Part shown: one piece after another, positions 1 to 11,734 of the stretch
Layout of the letters: the number at the start of each line of letters is the position of its first letter
Position numbering within the stretch: position 1 is the first letter of the stretch
DNA from: Proteles cristata cristata
Lineage: Eukaryota; Chordata; Mammalia; Carnivora; Hyaenidae
Length of the DNA stretch: 64,000 nt
NCBI GenBank assembly: GCA_017311185.1
Contig: JAESUZ010003531.1
Coordinates: 248,001 to 312,000 of the forward strand
Reading direction: 5' to 3'
Position numbers and translations under genes: made by a program
The notes under the pieces: model-generated
Databases searched by the model: none
Told to the model about the DNA's origin: nothing
The model's input: only the letters and a program-made list of their open reading frames with translations

Positions 1-36
1 TTAAAATAGAGATCCCAAGGAAGAAAGGAATCAGCG

Positions 37-142
37 AAGTGGAAGCAGCAGCAGCAGCAGGACTGGGAGGAGAAGGAGAAGGAGAAGAAGAAGAGGAAGA
101 GAAGAAAGAGGAGGAGAAGGAGGAGAGAGAGAGAGAGAGAAT
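37..142. repeat. Purine-rich low-complexity tract
   Basis: GCA, GGAGAA and GA repeats run together; the right part merges into the CT-rich tail of the minus-strand SINE that follows. Confidence 0.8.
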
Positions 143-272
143 GTTAAGCAATTAATCAGGGTTTATGCTCAACACAGAGCTCAATGCAGGGATTGATCCC
201 ACGACCCTGGGATCATGACCTAAGCCGAAATCAAGAATGAGACACTCAAACAACTGAGCCATCCAGAAACCA
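121..272 (-). mobile_element. Old carnivore tRNA-Lys SINE
   Basis: On the minus strand the head with GGCTCAGTTG and the B-box region near 185-235 are readable but diverged. It precedes a CT-rich tract. No clear TSD was found. Confidence 0.75.
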
Positions 273-395
273 CATACATAGTTTTTAAATTCAAATTCAT
301 TTTGAAAATATTTTTAAATTGATGTTATTTAATTTTTAATTAAAATCAAATTTAATCCAAGTATTCCCCCCACTAAGTCTACATTAATTATTTCT

Positions 396-486
396 TTTTT
401 TTTTTTTTACAAATAGTTTATTGTCAAGTTGGTTTCCATATAACACCCAGTGCTCATCCCCACAAGTGCCCTCCTCCATGCCCATG
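396..486 (-). mobile_element. Very short 3' end of a young L1, with TSD
   Basis: The sequence is the last ~78 bp of the L1 3'UTR seen complete at 50980-51060, in reverse, preceded by a 13-bp poly-T (its poly-A). A perfect 14-bp TSD CATTAATTATTTCT flanks it at 382-395 and 487-500, so this is a complete, extremely 5'-truncated retrotransposition event. Confidence 0.92.
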
Positions 487-1030
487 CATTAATTATTTCT
501 ATTAAAAATATTTTGTTCAACAAGTCCTCTCCCATTCTTTTATACTCAGCATCATGTCTTCCCTTGATAAATGTCTTGTCTTCCCTTGCTTCTCTTCCCT
601 CTGCCAATGAGTCGATTAGTTCATCTAAGTCAGTATTATGTCCTCAATCATAGTGTTTCCTCTACAAAACACAGCCACATGCATTCTCATAAACCAACAG
701 ATTTCGTACTTCACTACCTTAAACAATTCTATATTTTGTGTATGTGTCTCTCCACCCTAATGTCTTGAACTGTTAATATAAAATATTATTTTATGATAAT
801 ATATATTCATATATGTTTAATATATTCTAATTAAACATTATATAGTATTACAGTATGTGCTTGTCATTCTGACATCCTTGTTGCATGGTCTGAAGCAAGG
901 TAATTTTTGGAATCACCTACAAACATAGGTTTGGTGTTCTGCAGTCATGTCTTCCCTATCTAGTTTATAATTCTTATTTCTCACTACTAGACCCAGAATA
1001 CATTCTAATTTCCAATATCTACTGTCCCTG

Positions 1031-1052
1031 ACACACACACACACACACACAC
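1031..1052. repeat. (AC)11 microsatellite
   Basis: Eleven perfect AC units, followed by an imperfect AC/AT-rich stretch. Confidence 0.97.
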
Positions 1053-1608
1053 TCATACATGTGTACACATACACATGAACAAGCACATACATCTACAAGA
1101 CGGAGATGATATCAAACTAGTGTTCAGCCTCGACACCAACTTGTTAATACAGACATCATCCCATTTTTTTTGCTTAGGTATAAGTTAAAGGAAAATCAAA
1201 TTTTGTATTTTAGAGACTTGAAGGTATTTTATCTTTTCAAAGGTAATCAAGTATTATGTAAATGCTTTTATAAGGTTCAACATGCACTAATGACCAGTAC
1301 ATGCAAACACAGTCACATTCAGGTATCCCATTCTGACATAGCTTCTCTGAGTACTGTTTTCTGTTTTACGTTGTCTCAGCCTATTAATAGTAATGTCTAG
1401 GAGTGCCTGGGACATTCAGCTGAGCTCATACTACTTGTGAAAAGCCCCCACAGATACTTCCCCAACTGAAACCAATAGTCCTTGTGATTCTTACAAGGAT
1501 TGTAAGATATGCTTCAACAACAACCATCAGGGAACTTTGAAAAAACAAGACTTATTACAAGTCCTGAGTACACAACTTACCTGGGGTTCCACAACTAGGT
1601 CATAGGAT

Positions 1609-1639
1609 ACACACACACACACAGGCACACGCACACACA
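1609..1639. repeat. Interrupted AC microsatellite
   Basis: Imperfect AC units broken by GGC and GC steps. Confidence 0.9.
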
Positions 1640-2163
1640 TGCAAAGGAGAAGATAATTATGCAAAATGGGAATTGGTTTAGAGAACTCGCTGACTTGATC
1701 AAACATAATGACATCCACATTTTAGGAGTTCCGGCAGAAGAAGAGAGAGGAAAGAGGGAGAAAACTTATTTGAAGAGATAGTAGCTGAAAACTTCCCTAA
1801 TCTGGGGAATAAAATAGATTTCCCGGTCCAGGAAACAAAAAGAACTCCCAGAAGAATCAACAAAAGCAAACCAAATCAAAACACATTGTAATTAAAATGA
1901 CCAAATATAGTGAAAAAGAAAAAAATGAAAGTAGCAAGATAAAATACATCATTATTTTACAAGGAAAAATTCATAATCTAGCAACAGATTTTTCAACAGA
2001 GAGCTTGCAAGCCATTATATATATCCCAACTGTTTGAAAAAATCTAGAAACAAGAATAATTTATCTAGCAAGGGCATGATATATAGTACCATATATGATA
2101 TTAATATAATATATAATATAAGGACAGATTAAGAATTCCCCAGATGATCAAAAGTAAAGGAGT

Positions 2164-2239
2164 TTGATTAAAGCATTAAGTTCATTTACATTTAAAGTAA
2201 TTATTGATAAGTATGTATTTATTGCTAGTTTATTATTTG
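2164..2239 (-). repeat. Left arm of a 76-bp inverted repeat (inverted copy of the ORF2 start)
   Basis: This segment is the reverse complement of 2651-2726 with one mismatch in 76 bp. It interrupts the end of L1 ORF1, and the right arm is at the normal place of the ORF2 start, so this arm is the extra copy. The arms are separated by 411 bp. Confidence 0.95.
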
Positions 2240-2650
2240 ATCATTAAACCATCTCTGCAAGACATGAAAAAAAAAGGGATTCTTTGAGTGGAAAGGGGAG
2301 AACAAAAGTCTCTCAGTTTAAAGGTAATAAAGAAAAACAGTAAACATGAATATTTCCACACACACACAGAAATATCAATGAACTGACAAAAAAGGATATG
2401 AAATATAATAACATGTACCTAAAATATGAGGAGAGGAGAAAAGAAAGGATTCAAAGTTAAATGGCTATCAACTTAATATAGACTATATGTAGAAGTCGTT
2501 GTATACAAACTTAATGATATCAAAGACCACTAATAATATGGAAAGAATAAAGAGAAAGAAATACAAATATACCACTAAATAAATCAGCATACCATGAAAA
2601 AGAGAAAGACCAGAAAGGATCAGAGAAAGTCTTGAGAAACAACTGCACAA

Positions 2651-2726
2651 CAAATAATAAACTAGCAATAAATACATACTTGTCAATAATTACTTTAAAT
2701 GTAAATGAACTTAATGCTTTAATCAA
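2651..2726 (+). repeat. Right arm of the 76-bp inverted repeat (ORF2 start in normal place)
   Basis: This is the expected L1 inter-ORF/ORF2 start sequence and the probable template for the inverted copy at 2164-2239. Confidence 0.95.
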
Positions 2727-2891
2727 TCAATAGGCATAGGTTTAAAGAACTAATCAGAGGGAAATAAATGACCCATCTATACTGTGCCTACAAGAGACTC
2801 ATTTTAGACCTAACGACACCTGCAGATTGAAAGTGAGGATGAATAAACATTTACCATCCAAATGGAAGCCAAAGGAAAGCTGGAGTGGTTA

Positions 2892-3070
2892 GGGACCTGG
2901 ACAGCTCAGTTGGTTAAGCATCTAATATCAGCTCAGGTCATGGTTCACTCTGTGAGTTCAAGCCCCACGTCACGCTCTTTGTAGACAGTACAGAATCTGT
3001 TTCAGATCCTGTTTCCCTCTCTCTCTCCCCTTCCCCTTTCTCTCACAAAAATAAATAAGTATTTTTTTAA
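2892..3070 (+). mobile_element. Carnivore SINE inserted in L1
   Basis: Diverged head (GCTCAGTTGGTTAAGC), B-box TGAGTTCAAGCCCC and CT-rich middle. An imperfect TSD AAAGCTGGAGTG / AAAGCTGAAGTG flanks it. Confidence 0.88.
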
Positions 3071-3720
3071 AAAGCTGAAGTGACAATATTATATCAGAAA
3101 AAAACCTTGATTTTAAAACAAAAACAGTAACAAAAAAATGAAGAAGGGCTCTGTAAAAGTATAAATGGGACAATCTATCAAGAAGATATACAATTGTAAA
3201 TATTTATGCATTCAACACTTCTAGGAGCACCCAAATACATAATAAAACAGTTCATAATAAACATAAAGAAATTAATAGTAATAGAGTGACAGTAGGGAAT
3301 TTTAACACCTCGTTTACATCATTACTATTTTAGTATATGAGCTGCCGAAGAGAGCACTACCACCCAGTCACATCAATAGACAGATTTCTAAACAGAACAA
3401 GGAAACAATTTCTTCAAATGACACATTCTAACAAGTGGATTTAACAAATATATTAGGGACATTCCATCCTAAAAGAGCATAATAAACATTGTTTTCAAAT
3501 GCACGTGAGATACTCCAGAATAGAGTCCATATTAGAACACAAAACATGTTTCAACAAATTCAAAAAGATCAGAGTCATGCCATGCATTTGATCTGACCAC
3601 AATGGTATGAAACTAGAAGTGAACCACAAGAAAAATTTTGGAACTACCACAAAAATATAGAGGTTATATAACATGCTACCACTCTTTGTTGCCTGATATA
3701 GTGATTAAGTACATACAGAG

Positions 3721-4045
3721 GAAGAGCATAGATAGGAAATGTTGCTGCTCTGTTGATCCAGAAAGTCCTAGAAACAAATTCCTTGATAGCTGTTCGATTT
3801 CTTGTTTCCATCTTCCCAACAAGTCTAGGAAAGGAAAATATTAAATTGTGTGTGTGTGTGTGTGTGTGTAGTAAAGTACCATCTAAATTTCCTTTCTTCA
3901 CCAATTATATCTTGTGCTTATGATACTGTATATATATTCACAAAGACATGTTGGGCATAAGAATCTAAACTTTTTCAAGAAAGAATAGTTTCTTCCCCCA
4001 AACAAAAATGAAAATTTTCTGAATAATAACTTCTTTTTGAAAAAA
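3721..4045. other. Noncoding DNA with (TG)11 at 3847-3868
   Basis: No gene seen; it contains a perfect TG repeat of eleven units and AT-rich flanks. Confidence 0.6.
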
Positions 4046-4222
4046 AAAGTTTTTTTAATTTATTTTGAGAGACAGAGTATGAAAGCAAGGGAGGGGCAGA
4101 GATAGAGGGAGAGAGAGAAGCCCAAGTAGGCTCCAGGCTGTCAGCACAGAGTCCAAGTCAGGGCTTGATTTTGACCTGAGCCAGAGTTAAACACTTAAAC
4201 CACTGAACCACCCAGGCACCTC
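4046..4222 (-). mobile_element. Carnivore SINE, middle-aged
   Basis: Minus-strand head near 4222, GA-rich middle and T-rich (A tail) side at 4046. A stretch of the tRNA-like head is missing (short B-box region). Confidence 0.85.
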
Positions 4223-4541
4223 TGCAAAAATCTTTAAAAGCTATCAGTACATACCTTCTTCCTTGAGACCTTTGCCAATCAACAATTTTCCTCCCCATTA
4301 TATATACCCTACCTGAGGATTCATTTAGATTCCTAGTCAAAGTTGAAAAAGGAGAGAGTAACGAGATATAGATAAACATGTTTCTCTCTATATTCAATTA
4401 TGGTGTAACACAATGGAAGTATTTTCTTGTTAAAATTTATTTATTTATACAATTCAAGGGGCAGACCTTGACCAGGATACCATTTTATCCTTTGAGGTCA
4501 GCACACTGGAGACTATACAAAGTTCTAAATTCATCATCTTT
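4223..4541. other. Noncoding spacer
   Basis: No gene or repeat recognised. Confidence 0.5.
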
Positions 4542-4778
4542 ATTTTTTCTTTAATGCTTATTTATTATAGGGAGACAGACAGACAGACAGATAGACAGCA
4601 TGCAAGAAGAGAGGGGCAGAGAGAGAAGGACACACGCACACACACAGAATCCAAAGAAGGCTCCAGGCTCTGAGCTGTCAGCACAGAGCCCGACATGGGG
4701 CTTGAACCCATGAACTGTGAGATTATGACTTGAGCTGAATTTTGAAGCTTAACTGACTGAGCCACCCAGGAGCCCCCC
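4542..4778 (-). mobile_element. Carnivore SINE with GACA-repeat tail
   Basis: Full-length SINE on minus. Its CT-rich region carries a small GACA/GATA array (about 4574-4598 as read on plus). Confidence 0.9.
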
Positions 4779-5743
4779 AAAAGCGTCTTCTAACCAATAT
4801 CATCTTTTTTGTGAGTAGGTTTCTCCCTTATTTTTTGAAATATCACTTTTAATTTTAATATCATAATTATTGATAATGGTAAACCACATAAGCTGAAAGT
4901 CTTTGGAGGGGCCTTCATTTGCTATTTAGTTTGGTTTTGTTTTGTTTTTTGACATCTGTTGAAATTATCATATGGATCTTACCCTTTCTACTATTTATGT
5001 ACTATATCACATTGATTGATTTATAAAGATTGCAACCCAGGAATAAATTTCAATGACGGCATTGAATTTTTTTTTTAATTTAATGTACTATTGAAATCAG
5101 TTTGCTTCTAATTTGTTCAGAATTTTTGCATCTATGCTAATCAGGGATATTGGCCTGTAGTTCTCTTTTTAGTGGTGTTTTTATCTGGTTTTGATATCAC
5201 AGTAATGTTGCCTCAAGGAACAAATTTGGAAGCTTTCCTTTTTTCTCCTATTTTTTGGAATAGTTTGAAAATAATTGGTATTAATTCTTCTTTAAATTTT
5301 TGGTAGAATTCACTTATAAAGCCATCTGGCCCTGGACTTTTGATTGTTCAGAGTTTTTTGGTGTTTTTTTGTTGGTTTGGTTTTGTTTGTTTGTTTTTAC
5401 TGATTCAATTTATTTACTGGTTATTGATCTGTTCAAATTTCTATTTTTGACTGTTTCAGTTTGAGTAGTTTATGTTTCTAGTAATTTATCCATTTCTTCC
5501 AGGTTATCCAATTAGTTGGCATATCCTTTTCCATAACATTCGCTTATAATTGTTTGTATTTCTGTGGTATTGTTTGTTATTTTTTCTCTCTCATTTGCGA
5601 TTTTTTAAATTTGAACTTTTTTTTTCCTTTTTTCTTGATAAATCTGGCTAGAGATTTGTCAGTTTTATTAATTTTATTTCAAAGAAGTATCTCCTTGTTT
5701 CTTTGATGTGTACTATGTTTTTAAATGTCTATATCATTTATTT

Positions 5744-6138
5744 ATTTTGAAAAATTGTTTTAATGTTTATTTTATTTTATTTTTAATAGTTTATTGTCAA
5801 GTTGTTTTCCATATAGCACCCAGTGCTCATCCCCGCAAGTGCCCTCCTCCATGCTCATCACCTCTCTTCCCCTCTTCCCCATACCCATCAGTCCTCAGTT
5901 TGTTCTTAACATTTAAGAGTCTCTCATGGTTTGCCTCCCACCTTCTTATTTTTTAAGAAAGAGAGACAGCGTACAAGTGTGACAGGGACAGAGAGCGAAG
6001 AAGGCAGAATCTGAAGCAGGCTCCAGTCTCTGAGATGTCAACACAGAACCCAATGCAAGGCTTGAAACCATGAACCACAAGATCATGACCTGAGCCAAAG
6101 ATAGACAGCTACCTGACTGAGCCATGGAGGTGTCCCTT
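5744..6138 (-). mobile_element. SINE on minus, itself split by a short L1
   Basis: The SINE (tail 5744-5783, body and head 5942-6138) is flanked by a perfect 14-bp TSD TATATCATTTATTT at 5730-5743 and 6139-6152. A young L1 3' fragment sits in its tail, so the order of insertion is host L1, then SINE, then L1 fragment. Confidence 0.9.
5784..5941 (-). mobile_element. Short 3' end of a young L1 nested in a SINE tail
   Basis: It matches the reverse of the L1 3'UTR at 50900-51060, with a T-rich side at 5769-5783. It is about 158 bp long and strongly 5'-truncated. Confidence 0.9.
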
Positions 6139-6819
6139 TATATCATTTATTTCTGATTAATTCTTTATTATTTCTTTCCTTTTGCTGATTTTAGATTTTG
6201 TTAGTTTTCTTTTTCTAGTTCTGGTGTAAGGTTATGTTGTTTATTTGAGATTTTTATTGCTGCGTGGTGTAGGCCTGTATTGCTATGCACTTCCCACTTA
6301 ACACCACTTTTGCTTCATCCCAAATGTTTTGGACTGCTATGTTTTCATGATTTTTTCCATGTACTATTAAAAATTCTTATGTTATTACCTGGTTGCACAT
6401 TCATTGTTTATTAGCATGATATATAATCTCTGTTTTGATCTGAAAATATGCATGGCAAGATCTCAATCCTTTTATATTTGCTGAGGGATGTTTTGTGACC
6501 CAGTATGTGATCTATTTTGGAGAATGTTCTATGTGTACTCAAATAGAATGTCTATTCTGCTGCTTTGGGATGAAAAATTCTGAATATATCTGTTAAGTCC
6601 ACCTTGTCCAATATGTCATTTTGAGCCATTATTTCCTTTTGGTTTTCCTTCCTGGATGATCTGTTCATTACTGTAAGTGGAGTATTAAAGTCCTTTACAT
6701 TCATGGCATTATCTATTCATTTATTTATGTTTCTGATTAATTGATTTATATATTTGTGGGTTACCAGGTTGGGCCCATAAACATTTACAATTGTTACCTC
6801 TTCAAAATGGATAGACCCC

Positions 6820-7020
6820 TGGGCATCTAGGTGGCTCAGTCGGTTAAGTGTCCGACTTCAGCTCAGGTCAGGATCTTACAGTTCATGGGTTCGAGCCCCG
6901 CTGACAGCTAGCTCAGAACCTGGAGACTGTTTCAGATCCTGTATCTCTCTCTCTCTGACCCTCCCCTGCTCATGTTGTCTCTCTTCTCTCCCAGAAATAT
7001 ATAAAACATTAAGAAAAATT
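6820..7020 (+). mobile_element. SINEC_Fc-type SINE in L1
   Basis: Near-consensus head and B box, but a short deletion after GAGCCCCG. TSD of 17 bp with one mismatch: CAAAATGGATAGACCCC at 6803-6819 and 7021-7037. Confidence 0.95.
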
Positions 7021-8417
7021 CAAAATAGATAGACCCCTTAATTATGACATAATGCCCTCATTCGTCTCTTGTTACAGTCTTTGTTTTATATCTAGTTTTT
7101 CTGATGTAAGTATGACTACTCTGGCTTTCTTTAAACCTCCAGTAGCATGATAGATGGTTCTCCGTCCTCTCACTTTCAATCTTCAGGTGTTGTGTGGTCC
7201 TAAGTGAGTCTCTTGTAGGCAGCATATAGATAGATCTTGGTGGTTGCTTTTTGTTTTGTTTTGTTTTGTTTTCCTTCTGATACTCTGTGTCTTTTGATTT
7301 GGGTGTTTTACATTCAGAGTGATTATGAAAAGATATGGATTTAGTATCATTGTGTTATCTGTAGGTTTCATGCTTGTGATGATGTCTCTGTTTCTCTGTA
7401 GTCTTTGCTACTTTCTATTCACAGAATCCCCCTTAGGATCTCCTTTAGGGCTGATTTAGTGGTCTTGAACTCATTTAGTTTTTGTTTCTCTGGGAAAGCC
7501 TTTATATATCCTTCTATTTTGAATGACAGCCTTGCTGGGTAAGGCATTCTTGGCTGCATATTTTTCTTATTCAGCACATTGAATATTTCCTGCCCTTCCC
7601 TTATGGCCTGCCACGTTTCAGTGGACAAGTGTGCTACTACCTTTATGTGCCTACTCTTGTGGGTTAAGGCCCATTTGTCCCTAGCTGCTTTCAGAATTCT
7701 CTCTTTATCCTTTATGATAAAGATATGATATGCTTTGGTGTTGACCTGTTTTTGTACATTTTGCAGAGAGTTTTCTGTGCCTCTTGTATTTAGATGCCTA
7801 TTTCCTTCCCCGTATTAAGGAAGTTTTCAACTGTAATTTGGTCGAATAATTCTTCTACACCTGGCCCCCCTTATTCTTCTGGAACTCCTACATTACAGAT
7901 TTTATTTCATTTTATTGAATAGCTTAGGTCTCTTGTTCTCATTTCATGGTCTAGTAATTTCCTTTCTCTCTCTTCTGAGCTTCATCATTTTCCATAATTT
8001 TATCTTTTATTTTACTTATCTTCTCCTCTGCTTCTTCCATCTTTATTGCCATGGCACGTAGTTTATTTTGCATCTCATTTGTAGTGTTTCTTATTTCGTT
8101 ATGGTTATTCCTTAGGTCTTTGATCCCTGCAGCAATAGATTCTCTGCTGTTTTATATACTTCTTAAAGCCCAGGTATTAGTCTTATGATGATATTCTAAA
8201 TTTTTGTTTTGATATGTGTTTTATATCTTTTTGAAACAGATCTCTGGCCGTCATTTCTTCCTGGAATTTCTTTTGAGGAAAATTCTTCTGTTTTGTCATT
8301 TTGACCAAGTTTCTGTTTTCTACGTTGTTTTAATAGCTTTTTACATGTCCTGCACCTGTGAGAACTACCATATTAAAAGTGGGTCATACACTGTCCAGGG
8401 CCTGGCACTTCAGGAAA

Positions 8418-8568
8418 TGGGAAGGGAAGGGAAGGGAAGGGAAGGAAGGGAAGGAAGGAAGGAAAGGAAGGGAAGGAAAGGAAAGGGAAAGGAAAGGAAA
8501 GGAAAGGAAAGGAAAGGAAAGGAAAGGAAAGGAAAGGAAAGGAAAGGAAAGGAAAGGAAAGGAAAGGA
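8418..8568. repeat. (GGAAG/GGAAA)n satellite-like tract inside an L1 5'UTR
   Basis: About 150 bp of pentameric purine repeat. The left part is GGAAG-rich and the right part almost pure GGAAA. It lies in the L1 5'UTR and creates a long Lys/Glu/Gly-rich false ORF on plus. Confidence 0.97.
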
Positions 8569-8945
8569 TAGACTGACGTACAAACTGCAGGACAGCTGTA
8601 TATTGGTGCCTGGGACCTGTGGCTGTGCTGTGGTCTAGAGGAGAGTAGTCTGCTCAGCTCATTGTTAGTCCTGCTTCGTAGATAAGCAGTTGCGGGACAT
8701 GGAGAGGTGGGGTTTGGTGTAAGCAGGTCCCTCCTCCACTGGCGGCTCTGCCCTGTTTCCTAAAGTCCCACTCTGTTGGAGATGAAGAGAAAAATGGTGA
8801 CACTCAATCTCTCCTCCCCAGACTGTCAACAAGCATGCTGTTCCGGCAGTCCTCACAGAGTAAAATGGAGAGAGGTTGGCATGTCCTGCTCCACAATATC
8901 CTGCACCATCTAGGCGCTCAGCTGGGATTCAAAACCTGATTTCTT

Positions 8946-9154
8946 GCTTAATTTTAAAAAAATATTTATTTATTTTTGAACGAGGGAACAGAGTGCAAGC
9001 AGGGGAGGAGCAGAAAGAGAGGGAAACATAGAATCCAAATCCAGGCTTTGAGCTGTCAGCACAGAACCTGATATGAGGCTCAAACTCACAAACTGTGACG
9101 TCATGACCTAAGCCAAAGTTGACACTTAATCAACTGAGTCACCCAAGTGCTTCT
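8946..9154 (-). mobile_element. Carnivore SINE, old
   Basis: Diverged SINE on minus with imperfect 15-bp TSD AAAACCTGATTTCTT (8931-8945) / AAAATCTGATGTCTT (9155-9169). It interrupts the L1 5'UTR. Confidence 0.9.
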
Positions 9155-9324
9155 AAAATCTGATGTCTTAAGGAATCTCACACTATGCAGACCTGGTTCT
9201 GGGCTAGCAACCCTCTGCCCTGCTGATATATCTGGCCCCTGAAAGGTCTTTTGTCCTTGGAAGTGGGCATTATACCTTCTTCCAACAGTACTCAAGGAAG
9301 GTAACTTTATCTCCCTATACACAC

Positions 9325-10690
9325 CCAATATGTTGAATTGCTTTTGTATTTTTGTCAAATATCAGTTGGACATATTTGTTTGAGTTTAGGTCCAGACTCT
9401 CAATTATGTTTCAAAGTGTTATATGTCTAGACTTCCACTAATGTGGCAGTCTTTATTTCCATAACTGTATGACAACATAGCATTTGTGTACAATAATTCT
9501 TGTTACTCTTATTCTTAAAAAGAATTTATTTTGCTATTCCAGTTCTTTATCTCTCCTAAGAAATTTTATCATAATTTTATCCATATACACAAGAAAACAG
9601 GAAGATTTGAACTCAATTGCTTTATTTATCTATTTTTTTAATTTTTTTTTTTTTTACTTATTTCTAGGAGAGAGAGAGAGAGAGACACCGTGAGCAGGGG
9701 AGGGTCAAAGAGAGAGGAAGTCACAGACTGAAACAGGCTCCAGGCTCTGAGTTGGCAGTCAGCACAGAGCCCGACATGGGGCTCGAACCCACGAACCGCG
9801 AGATCATGACCCAAGCGAAAGTCGGACGCTTAACCGACTAAGCCACCCAGGCGCCCCAGAACTCAATTGCTTTAAATCTCTATACCAATTTCATTTAGCT
9901 ATATTGAGTATTCTAATATATACCTCATTAGGTATGTTTGATTCCTATATTTAAATGTTCATGATCACATCTGACACGTGTGTGGTGGTATCTTATCATG
10001 GCTTTGATTTGTATTTCCCTGAGAATGAGTCATGTGAAGCATCTTCTCATCTGTCTGTTAGCCATCTGGATGTTTTCTTTGGGAAAGTGTCTCTTCATGT
10101 CTTCTTCCCATTTCTCAACTGGGTTATTTGTTTTTGTTTGCTTTTGGATGTTGAGTTTGATACGTTGTCTATAGATTTTGGATACTAACCCTTTATCCAA
10201 TATGTCATTTGCAAATATCTTCTCCTATTTCATAGTCCGCCTTCAGCGATGTGTCTACTAAGTTGACACAGCTGAGGTCAAAGATGTTTCTGCTTGTGTT
10301 CTACACTAGGTCTTTGGTATTTTCATGTATTACATTTAAGTCTTTAATCCATTTTACATTTAATTTTTATATGGTGTATGAAAATCATCCAGTTTCATTG
10401 TTTTCCATGTTTCCATACAGTTTTTCCAACACCATTGGTTGAAGAGACTGTCTTTTTTCGATGGAATATTCTTATCCATCTTATTATTATTCTTAATTTA
10501 TTCTATTTTGGTGAGGATTAGTTGACCATAGAGTTGTGTGTCTATTTCTGGGTTTTCTATTATCAGCCATTGATCTATGTGTGTTTTAGTTCCACACCAT
10601 ACTGTCTTGATAAGTGCCTTTGGATTTTCAAAATACCAGTTCTCTAAGTTTCATTAGATTTACATCTAAGTGGGGTTTTTTTTGCAATTT
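9325..10690 (-). mobile_element. Old L1 (L1M) ORF2 C-terminal pieces
   Basis: Two blocks (about 9325-9480 and 9960-10690) carry the reverse of L1 ORF2 near its end: the strongly conserved segments around 10000-10060, 10170-10240 and 10400-10460. Frames are broken. A young SINE sits at 9625-9858; 9480-9608 and 9875-9955 are AT-rich and uncertain. Confidence 0.75.
9625..9858 (-). mobile_element. Young SINEC_Fc-type SINE
   Basis: Nearly consensus, with the CTTAGTCGG / TTTCGCTTGGG head variant. Perfect 16-bp TSD GAACTCAATTGCTTTA at 9609-9624 and 9859-9874. Confidence 0.97.
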
Positions 10691-11690
10691 TATTTTTTTA
10701 AATAGTTTATTGTCAGTTTGGTTACCATGCAACACTCAGTGTTCATCTCAACACGTGCCCTCCTCAATGCCCATCACCATGTTTTCTGCCCATTTCTTTA
10801 CTTAATTATTTGTTTTTTTGGTGCAGAGTTTGGTGAGTTTCTTATAGATTTTGGATTCTAGCCCTTTATCTGATATGTCATTTGCAACTATCTTTTCCCA
10901 TTCTATCGGTTCCTACTAGTTGTATTGATTGTTTCCTTTGCCATTCAGAAGCTTTTTATCTTGATGAGATCCCAATAGTTCACTTTTGCTTTTGATTCCT
11001 TTGTTTCTGGAGATGTGTTGAGTAAGAAATTGTTGCGGCTGAGGTCAAAGAGGTTGTTTCCTGCTTTCTCCTCTAGGGTTTTTTGATGGTTTCCTGTGTC
11101 AGTCAGGTCCTTCATCAATTTTGAGTTTATTTTAGGATATGGTGTAAGACAGTGACCTGGTTTCATTCTTCCGCATGTTGCCCTCCAGTTTTCCTAGCAC
11201 CATCAATTTAAAAAGGCTGTCTTTTTCCCATTGGATACTCTTTACTACTTTGTCAAGATTAGTTGGCCATACATTTGTGGGTAGAATACATTTCTATTTC
11301 CTTGGTCTATGTGTCTGTTTTTGTGCTGCCTCCACACTGTCTTGATGACAGCTCTGTAGTAGAGGTTAAAATCTAGGATTGTGATGGCTCCCACTTTGGC
11401 TTTCTTTTTCAATATTATGTTGGCTATTGGGAGTGTTTTCTGGTTCTGTATAAATTTTAGGATTGATTGTTCTAGCTTTGAGAGGAATGGTAGTGCGATT
11501 TTGATTTGGAATGCATTGAATGTGTAGATTGCTTTGGATAGTATTGACATTTTAACAATCTTTATTCTTCTGATCCATGTGCATGGAATGTTTTTTCCAT
11601 TTTCTTTGTGTCTTCTTCAATTTCCTTCATAAGCTTCCTATAGATTCCAGCATACATATCTTTTACATCTTTGGTTAGGTTTATTCCTAG

Positions 11691-11734
11691 GTATGTAAGT
11701 ATGTATGTATGTATGTATGTATGTATGTATGTAT
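11691..11734. repeat. (GTAT)n microsatellite in L1 ORF2
   Basis: About ten GTAT units. The same L1 position at 37782-37796 reads GGTATTTTATGG, so the array grew from this seed within this copy. Confidence 0.95.

Larger units (their letters stand above)
501..1654. other. AT-rich noncoding stretch
   Basis: No gene or recognisable mobile element was found. Short ORFs here lack protein-like composition. It holds two CA repeats. Confidence 0.6.
1655..3720 (+). mobile_element. Old L1 (L1M type): ORF1 C-terminal half, inter-ORF spacer, ORF2 5' part
   Basis: From 1660 the decayed frame carries the ORF1 RNA-binding part (IHILGVPAEEE, then ENFPNL-like and TDFSTESLQA-like segments). The inter-ORF spacer fills 2240-2650. 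ORF2 starts near 2690 with a TLNVN-like start and a CLQETH-like endonuclease motif near 2790. The endonuclease region continues to about 3640 and fades by 3720. All frames hold stops. A SINE (2892-3070) and a 76-bp inverted insertion (2164-2239) interrupt it. Confidence 0.85.
4950..8945 (-). mobile_element. L1 with 5'UTR, ORF1 and ORF2 up to the RT, lacking its 3' end
   Basis: Read on minus from high to low coordinates: 5'UTR (8945-8380), ORF1 (about 8350-7410; the C-terminal domain is an open 69-codon piece at 7419-7628 with STETWQA, YPARLSF and FKTTKSALKE), ORF2 endonuclease start (about 7370-7180, with CLQETH) and then RT down to about 4950. The 3' third of ORF2 and the 3'UTR are absent. 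Stops and indels are frequent, so it is dead. SINEs (5744-6138, 6820-7020) and a short L1 (5784-5941) are nested in it. Confidence 0.88.

Noticed and set aside
8216..8638. 140-codon plus-strand ORF rich in Lys, Glu, Gly and Arg
   Set aside because: It is the translation of the GGAAA/GGAAG repeat and reversed L1 ORF1/5'UTR sequence; not a gene.
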